From Bacteroidales bacterium (GTDB taxonomy: Bacteria; Bacteroidota; Bacteroidia; Bacteroidales; Muribaculaceae): a stretch of DNA of 10,510 nt. Both the position numbers and the translations under genes were made by a program. Below the pieces are notes generated by a model. That model had not been told where the DNA came from, ran no database searches, and saw nothing but the letters and a program-made list of their open reading frames with translations. This document shows positions 1-7,290 of the stretch, piece after piece. Location of the stretch: the NCBI GenBank assembly GCA_900770215.1, contig CAAGJW010000108.1:1-10510 (forward strand), written 5' to 3'. The stretch's first letter is position 1. Each line of letters opens with the position of its first letter.

Positions 1-111
1 AAATTTACAAATTTTAACGTCGGGTCACCCAAAATCGACATGGAAAATTTGACAATTCATTGAAAATCAATACAAAAAGATTTTATGGCACCAAATTCTG
101 TCAAAGTCAGG

Positions 112-146
112 AAAAGGGAAAAGAGCTACAGGAAACTCTGTAACTC
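112..146 (-). terminator. Intrinsic terminator downstream of topB
   Basis: Read on the minus strand, a 9-bp stem (arms 146-138 and 131-123, one G-U wobble) closes a 6-base loop and is followed at once by TTTTCCCTTTT (122-112). A stem with a T-rich tail about 50 bases after the topB stop codon is what a Rho-independent terminator looks like. It would end the mazG-topB transcript. The T-run is interrupted by CCC, so termination may be partial. Confidence 0.7.
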
Positions 147-196
147 CTTTATTTTCCATTGTGAGCCCGCTAGGGCTTGAACCGTGGGGCTCGAGG

Positions 197-2305
197 CTAG
201 GAGGCTGTGGCCTTGGTGCCGGTTTTGAAATTCTTCTTGATGAGGCGGGCGAGCTTGGCGGGGGTGAGGTCGGGCGGATACTGGTCGAAGGGGAGTGCCG
301 TGTGGCATCCAGCAGCCCACTGGCTGCAGCCATAGGCATTATTGCCCTTCACCATGTGGCCCTTGCCGCACACGGGGCACGTCACCTGCTCGAAGCGGGT
401 GATGCGCTTGGCTCGCGGCCGTTTGGGGGCACCCTGTGCCGCGCTGCCGCTACCGCCGGCCGGGGGTGAGGGGCGGTCGCCCTGATGCGTGTCGATGGCG
501 CTGCCGCTGTTGTCGCTCAACACATTGAGCACGATGTGGCTCACCATGTCTTTGAGCGAGTCGATAAACTGCTGGGGCGGGTACTCGCCACGCTCAATCT
601 GGCGCAGTTTGGCCTCCCACACGCCCGTGAGCTTGGCACTCTTGAGCAGTTCCTCCTTGATGGTGTCGATGAGCTGGCAGCCAGCTTGGGTGGCCACTAT
701 CGACTTGCGCTGGTGGGCGATGTAGTGGCGCTTGAAAAGTGTCTCGATGATGGCGGCACGCGTTGAGGGGCGGCCTATGCCGTTCTCCTTCATGGCCTCG
801 CGCAGGTCGTCGTCGTCGACGGTCTTGCCGGCCGTCTCCATGGCACGCAGCAGGGTGCCCTCGGTGTAGAGCTTGGGCGGCTGGGTGCTCTTCTTGAGCA
901 ACGAGGGCTTGTGGGGGCCGCTCTCGCCCACCACCATGTCGGGCGGTATCACGCCGTTGGCGTCGGCATCGGTGGCTTTGGACTCGTCGCCTGGCGCGCC
1001 AGTCGCTGCTCCGCCATACACAGTCCGCCAGCCGGGCTTGAGCACCTGCTTGCCAGTGGCCTTGAACCCGCAGTCGTTGACGGTGGCCATCACCGTGGTG
1101 GTGGCAAACTCGCAATCGGGATAGAAGGCTGCAATGAAACGCTTGGCAATGGTGTCGTACACCAGCTTCTCGTCACGGCTCATGGGCACCTTCACGGGGT
1201 CGACGTTGGTGGGAATGATAGCATGGTGGTCGGTGACCTTGGCGTTGTCAAAGGTCTTCTTGCTCTTGCGCAGCTTGGCGGCCAGCACGGGTTGCGTGAG
1301 CCCGCCGTAGGGCGACATGGCACGCATGATCTCGGGCACCTTGGGATAGATGTCGTCGCTCAAGTAGGTGGTGTCGACACGCGGGTAGGTCGTCACTTTC
1401 TTCTCATAGAGCGACTGAATGAGCTGCAACGTGAGGTCGGCGCCGAAATTGAACTTCTTGTTGCACTCCACTTGCAGGCTCGTGAGGTCGAAGAGGCGCG
1501 GTGGGGCCTCCTTGCCTTTTTTCTTATCGATGCTCGTGACCGTGAGCGGAAACTCGGCAATGCGCTCCATCACCTGGCTGGCCTCGCCCTCGGTCTTGTA
1601 GCGCCCTTGAGTGGAGGCAAAGGTCACGCCGCGGTACTCGGTCTTGATTTCCCAGTAGTCCTCGGGCACAAAGTGCTCGATCTCGCGTTGGCGGGCCACT
1701 ACAAGGGCCAGGGTGGGTGTCTGCACCCGCCCTATCGAGAGCACATTGCGCCCGTAGCCAGTAGAGTACTTGAGCGTGTAGAGCCGGGTGGCATTGATGC
1801 CCAGCAGCCAGTCGCCTATGGCACGCGACAAGCCGGCGTAGTACAAGTTGTCTTTTTCCTTGGCATCGAGCAGGTGGTCGAAGCCCTCGCGCAGGGCCTG
1901 GTCGGTCATCGAGTTCACCCACAGGCGCTTCACCGGTATCGTGCAGCCAGCCAGCTGATAGACCCAGCGTTGTATGAGTTCGCCCTCCTGGCCGGCATCG
2001 CCGCAGTTGATGAGCTCGTCGCTCTGCTTGATGAGGGCCTCGATGCAGCGAAACTGCCGTTGCACGCCGGCATCGTCCTTGAGCTTGATGCCAAACCGCT
2101 GTGGGAACATGGGCAAGGCTTGCAGCGACCATCGCTTCCACATCTCGGTGTAGTCGGCCGGCTCCTTGAGTTCGCACAGGTGGCCCAGGGTCCAGGTCAC
2201 ACGGTAGCCGTTGCCCTCGTAGTAGCCCTCGTGGCGGTCGTTGGCGCCCAGTATGGCCGCAATGTCGCGTGCCACGCTGGGCTTCTCGGCCACGCATAGT
2301 TTCAT
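197..2305 (-). CDS. topB: DNA topoisomerase III (type IA)
   Basis: The 702-residue protein is a type IA topoisomerase. These enzymes cut one DNA strand through a 5'-phosphotyrosine bond, and the topoisomerase III branch mainly decatenates DNA and resolves recombination intermediates in the cytoplasm. The N-terminus reads MKLCVAEKPSVAR, the family's opening TOPRIM motif with catalytic Glu7. The acidic TOPRIM cluster is D103-A-G-Q-E107. The active-site tyrosine is Tyr307 in TYPRVDTTYL, preceded by the conserved SIGRVQTPTLALV. A Gly/Ser/Pro-rich linker near residue 610-630 leads to a C-terminal zinc ribbon with Cys643, Cys646, Cys660 and Cys667. The stop is TAG. The start at 2305 matches the family's N-terminus. 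An ATG at 2317 (adding MNGT) overlaps the mazG stop as ATGA and is a real alternative. The oddity is Gly105 where the classical DxDxE motif has its second Asp; this may be normal in this lineage. It lies directly after mazG, probably in the same transcript. Confidence 0.95.
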   Translation of the reverse strand: MKLCVAEKPSVARDIAAILGANDRHEGYYEGNGYRVTWTLGHLCELKEPADYTEMWKRWSLQALPMFPQRFGIKLKDDAGVQRQFRCIEALIKQSDELINCGDAGQEGELIQRWVYQLAGCTIPVKRLWVNSMTDQALREGFDHLLDAKEKDNLYYAGLSRAIGDWLLGINATRLYTLKYSTGYGRNVLSIGRVQTPTLALVVARQREIEHFVPEDYWEIKTEYRGVTFASTQGRYKTEGEASQVMERIAEFPLTVTSIDKKKGKEAPPRLFDLTSLQVECNKKFNFGADLTLQLIQSLYEKKVTTYPRVDTTYLSDDIYPKVPEIMRAMSPYGGLTQPVLAAKLRKSKKTFDNAKVTDHHAIIPTNVDPVKVPMSRDEKLVYDTIAKRFIAAFYPDCEFATTTVMATVNDCGFKATGKQVLKPGWRTVYGGAATGAPGDESKATDADANGVIPPDMVVGESGPHKPSLLKKSTQPPKLYTEGTLLRAMETAGKTVDDDDLREAMKENGIGRPSTRAAIIETLFKRHYIAHQRKSIVATQAGCQLIDTIKEELLKSAKLTGVWEAKLRQIERGEYPPQQFIDSLKDMVSHIVLNVLSDNSGSAIDTHQGDRPSPPAGGSGSAAQGAPKRPRAKRITRFEQVTCPVCGKGHMVKGNNAYGCSQWAAGCHTALPFDQYPPDLTPAKLARLIKKNFKTGTKATAS

Positions 2306-2313
2306 TGTGCCGT

Positions 2314-3111
2314 TCATTCGCCCAAGTGCAGTTTTTTGGCCTCGTTCCACAAGGCGTCCATCTCATCGAGCGTCATCTCGTTGACTTTCATGCCGCGCTT
2401 GCCGGCCTGCTGCTCGATGTAGTTGAATCGGGCGATAAACTTGCGGTTGGTTTTCTCGAGCGCTGTGTCGGAGCGCACGCCATAGAGGCGGGCTGCATTG
2501 ACCACTGCAAAGAGCAGGTCGCCAAACTCCTTCTCGCGGTTCAGCTCGTGGCCTTGCTTGAACTCGGCCTCTACCTCGCGCTCCTCCTCGCGCACCTTGT
2601 CCCACACGGCGGCGCGATCGGGCCAGTCGAAGCCCACATGGGCGGCTTTCTCTTGTATGCGTTCGGCCTTGATGAGCGACGGCAGGGTGCGGGGCACTCC
2701 GCCCAGCACGGTCTTGTTGCCGCCTTTTTCTTTCATCTTCAACACCTCCCAGTTGTCGCTCACCTCCTGGGCATTGCGGGCGGTGGCTTGGCCATAGATG
2801 TGCGGGTGGCGGTAGATGAGCTTCTTGCGCAATGCGTCGGCCACGTCGGCAATGTCGTACTGGCCTTTTTCGTCGCCCATCTTGGCCAGCAGCAACACGT
2901 GCAGGAGCACGTCGCCCAGCTCCTTGCGCACGTTTTGGTCGTCGCCGGCCACAATGGCCTCCGAGAGCTCCATCACTTCTTCGATGGTGTTGGGGCGCAT
3001 GCTCTCGGGTGTCTGCACCGAGTCCCATGGGCACTTCTGCCTCAAGGTGTCGATCACGTCGAGCAGGTCGCCCAGCGCCTTCAATTTTTCTTCTTTGCTA
3101 TGATTTGGCAT
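2314..3111 (-). CDS. mazG: Nucleoside triphosphate pyrophosphohydrolase MazG
   Basis: The 265-residue protein has the length of E. coli MazG (263) and its tandem two-domain layout. MazG hydrolyses (d)NTPs to the monophosphate and pyrophosphate in the cytoplasm, which cleanses the nucleotide pool and can influence stringent-response nucleotides. The N-terminal domain shows the hallmark CPWDSVQTPESMRPNTIEEVMEL, in two parts: CPWD at 27-30 and the metal-binding EExxE at 44-48 (EEVME), followed by ELGD at 64-67. RHPHIYG at 101-107 is also conserved. The C-terminal domain repeats the pattern with an acidic helix at 175-183 and KEFGDLLFAVVNAARLYG at 194-211, so both catalytic centres look intact. 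The start is the first ATG, 18 bases after the stem-loop at 3130-3166. The TGA stop touches or precedes the topB start by a few bases, which suggests co-translation. Confidence 0.95.
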   Translation of the reverse strand: MPNHSKEEKLKALGDLLDVIDTLRQKCPWDSVQTPESMRPNTIEEVMELSEAIVAGDDQNVRKELGDVLLHVLLLAKMGDEKGQYDIADVADALRKKLIYRHPHIYGQATARNAQEVSDNWEVLKMKEKGGNKTVLGGVPRTLPSLIKAERIQEKAAHVGFDWPDRAAVWDKVREEEREVEAEFKQGHELNREKEFGDLLFAVVNAARLYGVRSDTALEKTNRKFIARFNYIEQQAGKRGMKVNEMTLDEMDALWNEAKKLHLGE

Positions 3112-3129
3112 GTATTATATCTTATTGAT

Positions 3130-3166
3130 AGCGTTGCCATGCGACAAGTCATCGCATGACAACGCT
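3130..3166. other. Near-perfect 15-bp intergenic stem-loop between dsbD and mazG
   Basis: Arms 3130-3144 and 3152-3166 pair over 15 positions around a 7-base loop (3145-3151). The single exception is a G-U pair in the minus-strand transcript, or an A-C mismatch on the plus strand. It starts 30 bases after the dsbD stop and ends 18 bases before the mazG ATG. Neither side has a run of T long enough for a standard intrinsic terminator: the minus-strand sequence after the stem is ATCAATAAGATATAAT. It could end dsbD transcription, stabilise the dsbD mRNA 3' end, or be a structured 5' leader for mazG. The sequence alone does not decide. Confidence 0.6.
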
Positions 3167-3195
3167 GTTTATTGCATTTTGCAGCCTGTTTTTCT

Positions 3196-5250
3196 TTACT
3201 TTTTCCAGCCCTTGTCGAGGAAGCGCTGGAAGGCCGGGATGTCCTCCTTGTAGGCAAACGGGCCCGAGAGCAGCTGCCCCTTGGTGTCAAGCACCACATA
3301 GTAGGGCTGCGAGTTGCTGTCGAACTTGTGGCGCTGCAAGTAGCTCCACTTGTCGCCCACGGTCTTGAGGGTCATCTGCCGGCCGTTGTCGTTGACCACC
3401 ATGGGCTTGTCGAGCGGCTTCTTGTCGTCGACCATGAGCTTGATGGTCACAAACTTGTCGGCAATGGTCTTTTTTATGTTCTCGTCATCGAGCACTGCGC
3501 CTTCCATCTTGCGGCAGTTCACGCAGCCATAGCCCGAGAAGTCGATGAGCACCGGCTTGCCCAGCTTGGCAGCAGCGGCCATGCCGGCATCGTAGTCGTC
3601 ATATTCCTCTTGCGTGCCGCCATAGAGGTTGAAATCCTGGGTGTAGAGCGGCGGCACAAAGGCGCTGGTCACCTTGAGCGGCGCTCCCCACAGTCCCGGT
3701 ACAAGATAGGCGGTGAAGGCCAGTGAGATGAGCCCGCAGAAGAAGCGGGTCACCCCTATGCCCTGGCGCGACTCGCCGTCGCTCTTGAACCGCAGCATGC
3801 CAAACAAGTACAGCGCCAGCGCGCCGAAGATGGCTATCCACAGTGCCAAGAAGGTTTCGCGGTCGAGCACGTGCCACCCATAGGCCAGGTCGGCCACCGA
3901 GAGGAACTTGAGCGACAGCGCCAGCTCGATGAAGCCCAGCACCACCTTCACGGTGTTGAGCCAGCCGCCGCTCTTGGGCAGCTTCTTCAACACGCTGGGG
4001 AACAAGGCAAACAGGGCGAAGGGGATAGCCAACGCTATCGAGAAGCCCGTCATGCCCACCACCGGGCCGAGCATGCTGCCCTGGCTGGCTGCCTCGACCA
4101 GCAGCGTGCCTATGATGGGGCCCGTGCACGAGAACGACACGATGACCAGCGTGGCTGCCATGAAGAAGATGCTCAGCAGGCCAGTCGTCTTCTCGGCCGT
4201 GGCGTCCATCTTGTTGCTCCAGCTGTCGGGCAGGCGCAACTCAAAGGCGCCGAAAAACGAGATGGCAAATACCACCAGCAGCAGGAAGAAGATGATGTTG
4301 CACACGGCATTGGTGGCCAGTGCATTGAGCGCGCTGGCGCCAAAGATGGCCGTAAACAGCACGCCCAGCAAGAGGAATATCACGATGATCGACAAGCCGT
4401 AGGTCACAGCATTGCTCACGCTCTTGGCCCGGCTGCCGCTCTGCTTCAAGAAGAAACTCACCGTCATGGGTATCATGGGCCACACGCACGGCGTGAGCAG
4501 GGCCAGCAAGCCGCCCAGGAAGCAGGCCCAGAAGATGTACCACAGCGAGCTGTCGCTGCCTGTGGTGGTGTCGCCCACCGTGTCGGCACCGAAGTGCACG
4601 GGTGCCCAAAGCTGGGCAACAGGCGTGGCAGCGGCTGCGGCCGTTGCAGCAGCTGCCGAGTCGCCCGTGGCCGGCATCGCAGCGCCGGCTGCCGCGGCCA
4701 GGGTGCTGGCTGTGTCGGTCGCTGCCGGCACCGGCGCTGTGGGGGCAGCCTGCACCTGGGCTGTGGCCTGGGCAGCCTTGTCGGCAGGCGCCTTGCCGGT
4801 GACATAGATGGGCTCGTCGGTGGGTGCCGAACAGGTCTCGTCGTTGCACGACATGTAGTGAATGCTGCCCGATATGGTATATTCTGGAGCTGTCACCTCA
4901 AACTTCTGCCTGAACGCGACCGTGCCCGTCCACCACGACAAGTCCATGTCGAAGGTGGCATCGTGCTGCGTCACCAGCGCCTTGCTGGGCTCGGGCTTGC
5001 CCAGCAGCCGGGCGCCCTTCACATCCCAGGTGAAGGCTGTGCGCTCGGGCCCGCCGTCGGGGATATTGGTGCCATACAGGTGCCACCCTGGCTTGATGCT
5101 GGCTGTGAGTGTGATCACGCCGTGCTTGGCATCGGTCATCTTCACGCTTTTGCTCCACGTGACTGGAGTCACAATGCGCGCCAATGCCATGGTAGATGTC
5201 AAAACGACCAGCAACAGGGTCAACAGGAGTTTATGTCTCATATTTTCCAT
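3196..5250 (-). CDS. dsbD: Thiol:disulfide interchange protein DsbD
   Basis: The 684-residue inner-membrane protein carries reducing power from cytoplasmic thioredoxin to periplasmic disulfide isomerases and cytochrome c maturation factors. All three DsbD domains are present with their cysteine pairs. A signal peptide spans about residues 1-24 (MRHK, hydrophobic core, then MALA). The periplasmic alpha domain spans about 25-150 with Cys135 and Cys140 in CNDETC. An Ala/Pro/Thr-rich linker covers about 151-230. The membrane beta domain spans about 236-520, with roughly eight hydrophobic segments, Cys255 in LLTPCVWPMIP and Cys375 in SFSCTGPIIG. The thioredoxin-like gamma domain follows, with Cys576 and Cys579 in GYGCVNC. 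E. coli DsbD has the same order but is shorter (565 with signal), and the long low-complexity linker accounts for part of the difference. An internal ATG at 5241 (MRHK) would also give a normal signal peptide. It is probably transcribed alone from the promoter at 5277-5284. Confidence 0.94.
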   Translation of the reverse strand: MENMRHKLLLTLLLVVLTSTMALARIVTPVTWSKSVKMTDAKHGVITLTASIKPGWHLYGTNIPDGGPERTAFTWDVKGARLLGKPEPSKALVTQHDATFDMDLSWWTGTVAFRQKFEVTAPEYTISGSIHYMSCNDETCSAPTDEPIYVTGKAPADKAAQATAQVQAAPTAPVPAATDTASTLAAAAGAAMPATGDSAAAATAAAAATPVAQLWAPVHFGADTVGDTTTGSDSSLWYIFWACFLGGLLALLTPCVWPMIPMTVSFFLKQSGSRAKSVSNAVTYGLSIIVIFLLLGVLFTAIFGASALNALATNAVCNIIFFLLLVVFAISFFGAFELRLPDSWSNKMDATAEKTTGLLSIFFMAATLVIVSFSCTGPIIGTLLVEAASQGSMLGPVVGMTGFSIALAIPFALFALFPSVLKKLPKSGGWLNTVKVVLGFIELALSLKFLSVADLAYGWHVLDRETFLALWIAIFGALALYLFGMLRFKSDGESRQGIGVTRFFCGLISLAFTAYLVPGLWGAPLKVTSAFVPPLYTQDFNLYGGTQEEYDDYDAGMAAAAKLGKPVLIDFSGYGCVNCRKMEGAVLDDENIKKTIADKFVTIKLMVDDKKPLDKPMVVNDNGRQMTLKTVGDKWSYLQRHKFDSNSQPYYVVLDTKGQLLSGPFAYKEDIPAFQRFLDKGWKK

Positions 5251-5276
5251 AAGTAATGAAATTAGATTACAAGTTA

Positions 5277-5284
5277 CAAAAATA
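5277..5284 (-). promoter_or_regulatory. Possible -7 element for dsbD (TATTTTTG)
   Basis: On the minus strand TATTTTTG matches the Bacteroidetes -7 consensus TAnnTTTG exactly. It lies 27 bases before the dsbD ATG at 5250, giving a leader of about 20 bases. No clear TTTG sits about 19-21 bases upstream, so only half of the promoter is supported and the match could be chance in A+T-rich DNA. Confidence 0.4.
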
Positions 5285-5321
5285 GAACAAATTGCCGAAA
5301 GTTCCTATTGCCCCGTCAAAG

Positions 5322-5356
5322 AAAAAACCACGGAGGGGAATTCCTCCCCTCCGTGG
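5322..5356 (-). terminator. Strong intrinsic terminator after tRNA-Val
   Basis: On the minus strand a perfect 12-bp G+C-rich stem (arms 5356-5345 and 5339-5328) with a 5-base loop (5344-5340) is followed by six T residues (5327-5322). It begins three bases after the tRNA discriminator base, so it defines the 3' end of the tRNA precursor and insulates dsbD from upstream transcription. Confidence 0.92.
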
Positions 5357-5359
5357 TCG

Positions 5360-5434
5360 TGGGCGTTGGCGGGTTCGAACCGTCGACCCCTTGAATGTCA
5401 TTCAAGTACTCTGAACCAGCTGAGCTAAACGCCC
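5360..5434 (-). tRNA. tRNA-Val (anticodon GAC)
   Basis: The 75-base sequence folds as a cloverleaf. The acceptor stem is GGGCGTT/AACGCCC (7 bp) with discriminator A at 5360. The D stem is GCTC/GAGT with a G10-U25 wobble and a GG in the loop. The anticodon stem is CTTGA/TCAAG around the loop ATGACAT, which gives U33 and anticodon GAC (5399-5397). The variable loop has 5 bases and the T loop is TTCGAAC. GAC reads the valine codons GUC and GUU. The CCA end is not encoded; the next bases are CGA. The T stem GACGG/CCGCC carries one A50-C64 mismatch. The gene stands alone between its own promoter and terminator. Confidence 0.95.
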
Positions 5435-5458
5435 GTGCTACCTCTGTTCAAGGTTTTG

Positions 5459-5489
5459 CAAAGGTAAGCGAAAAATTTTATTCCCACAA
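5459..5489 (-). promoter_or_regulatory. Bacteroidetes-type promoter of tRNA-Val
   Basis: On the minus strand TTG (5489-5487, with a further TTTTG just upstream at 5494-5490) is followed after 20 bases by TACCTTTG (5466-5459), an exact match to TAnnTTTG. The -7 element ends 24 bases before the tRNA 5' end, which allows a short 5' leader for RNase P processing. Spacing and both motifs fit the known primary promoter pattern of Bacteroidetes. Confidence 0.75.
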
Positions 5490-5536
5490 CAAAACCAGGC
5501 AAATTTTTCTCAACCATTTTTGTCACTCTGTTCAGC

Positions 5537-7114
5537 CTACTCGGCCAGGGGCTGTGCCACATAGTTGGCAGCGATAGCCCTGAAGTCGGCCACCTGCTGC
5601 TCCTCCCAAGCCTTGTCCTTGCCCATCATGCGGGCCATGAGGGCGGCAACCTTGGGCGCCGCTGCAAGCGCCTCGCGCGAGTCGACAAAGAGCAGGCGCA
5701 CACGGCGTGCAAGCACGTCGTCGACCGTGAGTGCCATCTCCTGGCTCACCGCCCATGCCACCTCGGCCATGGTGTAGTCATGTTTGTCCGACAGCTTCTC
5801 GGCCAGGGCGGGGTCGCGCTTAGCCAGCTCGATGATGGCGTCGCGGTCGCTGCCGTATATGTAGAGATGGTCGTTTAAGTCGGGATGCGGCTTGTAGCCA
5901 TGCACGGGGTAGGAGCGCGTCACGCACTTGCGTTTGTCGAGCAGCCCCATGTCGATTGCCCGGTCGATGGTGTCCTCGGCCATGAGCCGGTAGCTCGTCC
6001 ACTTGCCCCCGGTTATCGTTATCAGCCCGTTGCCCGACACCATGATCTTGTGGCTGCGGGATATCTCCTTGGTCTTCTGCCCGTTTTTCTCGGGCGCGGC
6101 CAGCGGGCGCTGGCCTGCAAACACGGCCTTGATGTCGGCACGCGTGGGCGCCGGGCGCATATACAACCCGGCTGTGTGCAAGATGAAGTCAACTTCCTGC
6201 TCGAGATAGTGCGGTTCGCTCTCGGGCTTGTCGCGCGGCACGTCGGTCGTGCCCACTATCACGCGGTCGTGCCACGGCACGGCAAAGAGCACCCGGCCGT
6301 CGCTCGTCTTGGGCACCATCATGGCATAGTCGCTCTGCAGGAATTTCTTGTCGAGCACGATGTGCACGCCCTGGCTGGGACGCACCATGCGGCGCTTTTC
6401 GGGCTCGTCCATCTGCATCACATCGTCGACAAAGATGCCGGCTGCGTTGATCACCGCGCGGGCATGCATGTCGTAGCGCTTGCCTGTTTCTTCGTCGACA
6501 ACCGTGACGCCGCACACCTTCCCGTTATTGTCGTGCAGCAGGGCAACGACCCTGGCATGGTTCACGACCGTGCCCCCGTGGTCGACCACCGTCTGAGCCA
6601 GGTTCACAGCCATGCGTGCGTCGTCAAATTGTCCGTCGTGATACACCACGCCGCCCTTCAGCCCTTTCTTCTCCACCGTGGGCAGATACTTCTGCACCGT
6701 CTTTGGCCCGATGAACCGCGAGCGGCCATAACCGAAGCCGAACGACAGAAGGTCGTAGAGCGTGAGACCGCAAAAGTAGAGAAAATTTTCCCAGTGCGAG
6801 TAGTTGGAAATTACAAATGCCTGGTCCTTGACCAGATGCGGCGCGTTGCGTTTCATGAAGCCACGCTCCCTGAGCGCCTCAAGCACGAGTTTCACATCGC
6901 CGTGCTGCAAGTAGCGCACGCCGCCATGCACGAGCTTGGTGCTGCGGCTCGATGTGGCCTTGGCAAAATCATCTTTCTCCAGCAATGCCACACTGTAGCC
7001 TCGCGCTGCAGCGTCGACAGCGCATCCCAGCCCAGTTGCACCGCCGCCCACAACGATCACATCCCATGTCTTGTCGCTTTGGCCTATAGCCTTGATTTGT
7101 TCGCTTCGTTTCAT
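5537..7114 (-). CDS. glpD: FAD-dependent glycerol-3-phosphate dehydrogenase (GlpD type)
   Basis: The 525-residue protein oxidises sn-glycerol 3-phosphate to dihydroxyacetone phosphate and passes electrons through FAD to the quinone pool at the inner face of the membrane. It is slightly longer than E. coli GlpD (501). The Rossmann FAD-binding motif is at 18-30 (DVIVVGGGATGLG), followed by the family signature ATSSRSTKLVHGGVRYL at 53-69. NAAGIFVDD at 223-231, FAGQRPLAA at 332-340 and ITGGKWTSYRLMAEDT at 367-382 complete the DAO fold, and a helical C-terminal domain covers about 400-520. The start is the first ATG (MKRSEQIK) and the stop is TAG. No glycerol kinase, facilitator or regulator gene is nearby. 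The array lies upstream on the same strand with only 146 bases between. No convincing promoter was found in that gap. No hairpin terminator is visible before the tRNA gene. Confidence 0.94.
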   Translation of the reverse strand: MKRSEQIKAIGQSDKTWDVIVVGGGATGLGCAVDAAARGYSVALLEKDDFAKATSSRSTKLVHGGVRYLQHGDVKLVLEALRERGFMKRNAPHLVKDQAFVISNYSHWENFLYFCGLTLYDLLSFGFGYGRSRFIGPKTVQKYLPTVEKKGLKGGVVYHDGQFDDARMAVNLAQTVVDHGGTVVNHARVVALLHDNNGKVCGVTVVDEETGKRYDMHARAVINAAGIFVDDVMQMDEPEKRRMVRPSQGVHIVLDKKFLQSDYAMMVPKTSDGRVLFAVPWHDRVIVGTTDVPRDKPESEPHYLEQEVDFILHTAGLYMRPAPTRADIKAVFAGQRPLAAPEKNGQKTKEISRSHKIMVSGNGLITITGGKWTSYRLMAEDTIDRAIDMGLLDKRKCVTRSYPVHGYKPHPDLNDHLYIYGSDRDAIIELAKRDPALAEKLSDKHDYTMAEVAWAVSQEMALTVDDVLARRVRLLFVDSREALAAAPKVAALMARMMGKDKAWEEQQVADFRAIAANYVAQPLAE

Positions 7115-7260
7115 AATTTCAATACATTAGTCGTTAAACCCCTATGTTTATTATCGCTTTTGCACATGAACGCACAAAGACCATGCCATTGTCACCCCCT
7201 CAGCATCGCCGTGAGTAAATTTAACATGAAAACCTGCCACGCCCCGACATCCAACCAAAG
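7115..7260. other. Intergenic gap between glpD and the old end of the CRISPR array
   Basis: This 146-base gap should hold the glpD promoter and any terminator for the array transcript, since both run on the minus strand. The best promoter-like candidate is a TTTG near 7178-7181 followed about 21 bases later by TAATAAAC, which matches the -7 consensus poorly. No stem-loop with a T-run is visible, and no further degenerate repeat copy was recognised. Confidence 0.5.
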
Positions 7261-7290
7261 TCCTCAATTCCAATATGGCGCGATTAAGAC
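7261..7290 (-). repeat. Degenerate terminal CRISPR repeat (leader-distal end)
   Basis: This first unit differs from the consensus at four positions: its outer three bases are TCC instead of GTT, and there is a T to C change at 7279. The third and fourth repeats each carry one change, while repeats farther right are almost all identical. Decay of the last repeats is typical of the leader-distal end, where new units are not copied from the leader-proximal repeat. Confidence 0.85.

Noticed and set aside
1..110. A promoter or small gene in the A+T-rich left edge
   Set aside because: No TAnnTTTG with a suitable upstream TTTG was seen on either strand, and the short open frames there overlap the terminator or antisense topB.
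911..2299. 462-codon plus-strand open frame opposite topB
   Set aside because: It is the antisense shadow of a G+C-rich gene. The minus strand encodes an intact TopB with all motifs, and the plus-strand product has no recognisable domain.
2314..3111. MazG as part of a phage-defence or toxin-antitoxin locus
   Set aside because: The protein is the full-length housekeeping two-domain form, with no mazE or mazF-like gene beside it.
3871..5256. 461-codon plus-strand open frame opposite dsbD
   Set aside because: The product is low-complexity and rich in His, Gln and Gly, as expected from an antisense frame, while the minus-strand DsbD is complete.
7115..7180. A glpD promoter
   Set aside because: TTTG is present, but the element at the right distance (TAATAAAC) matches the -7 consensus only in its TA, which is too weak to call.
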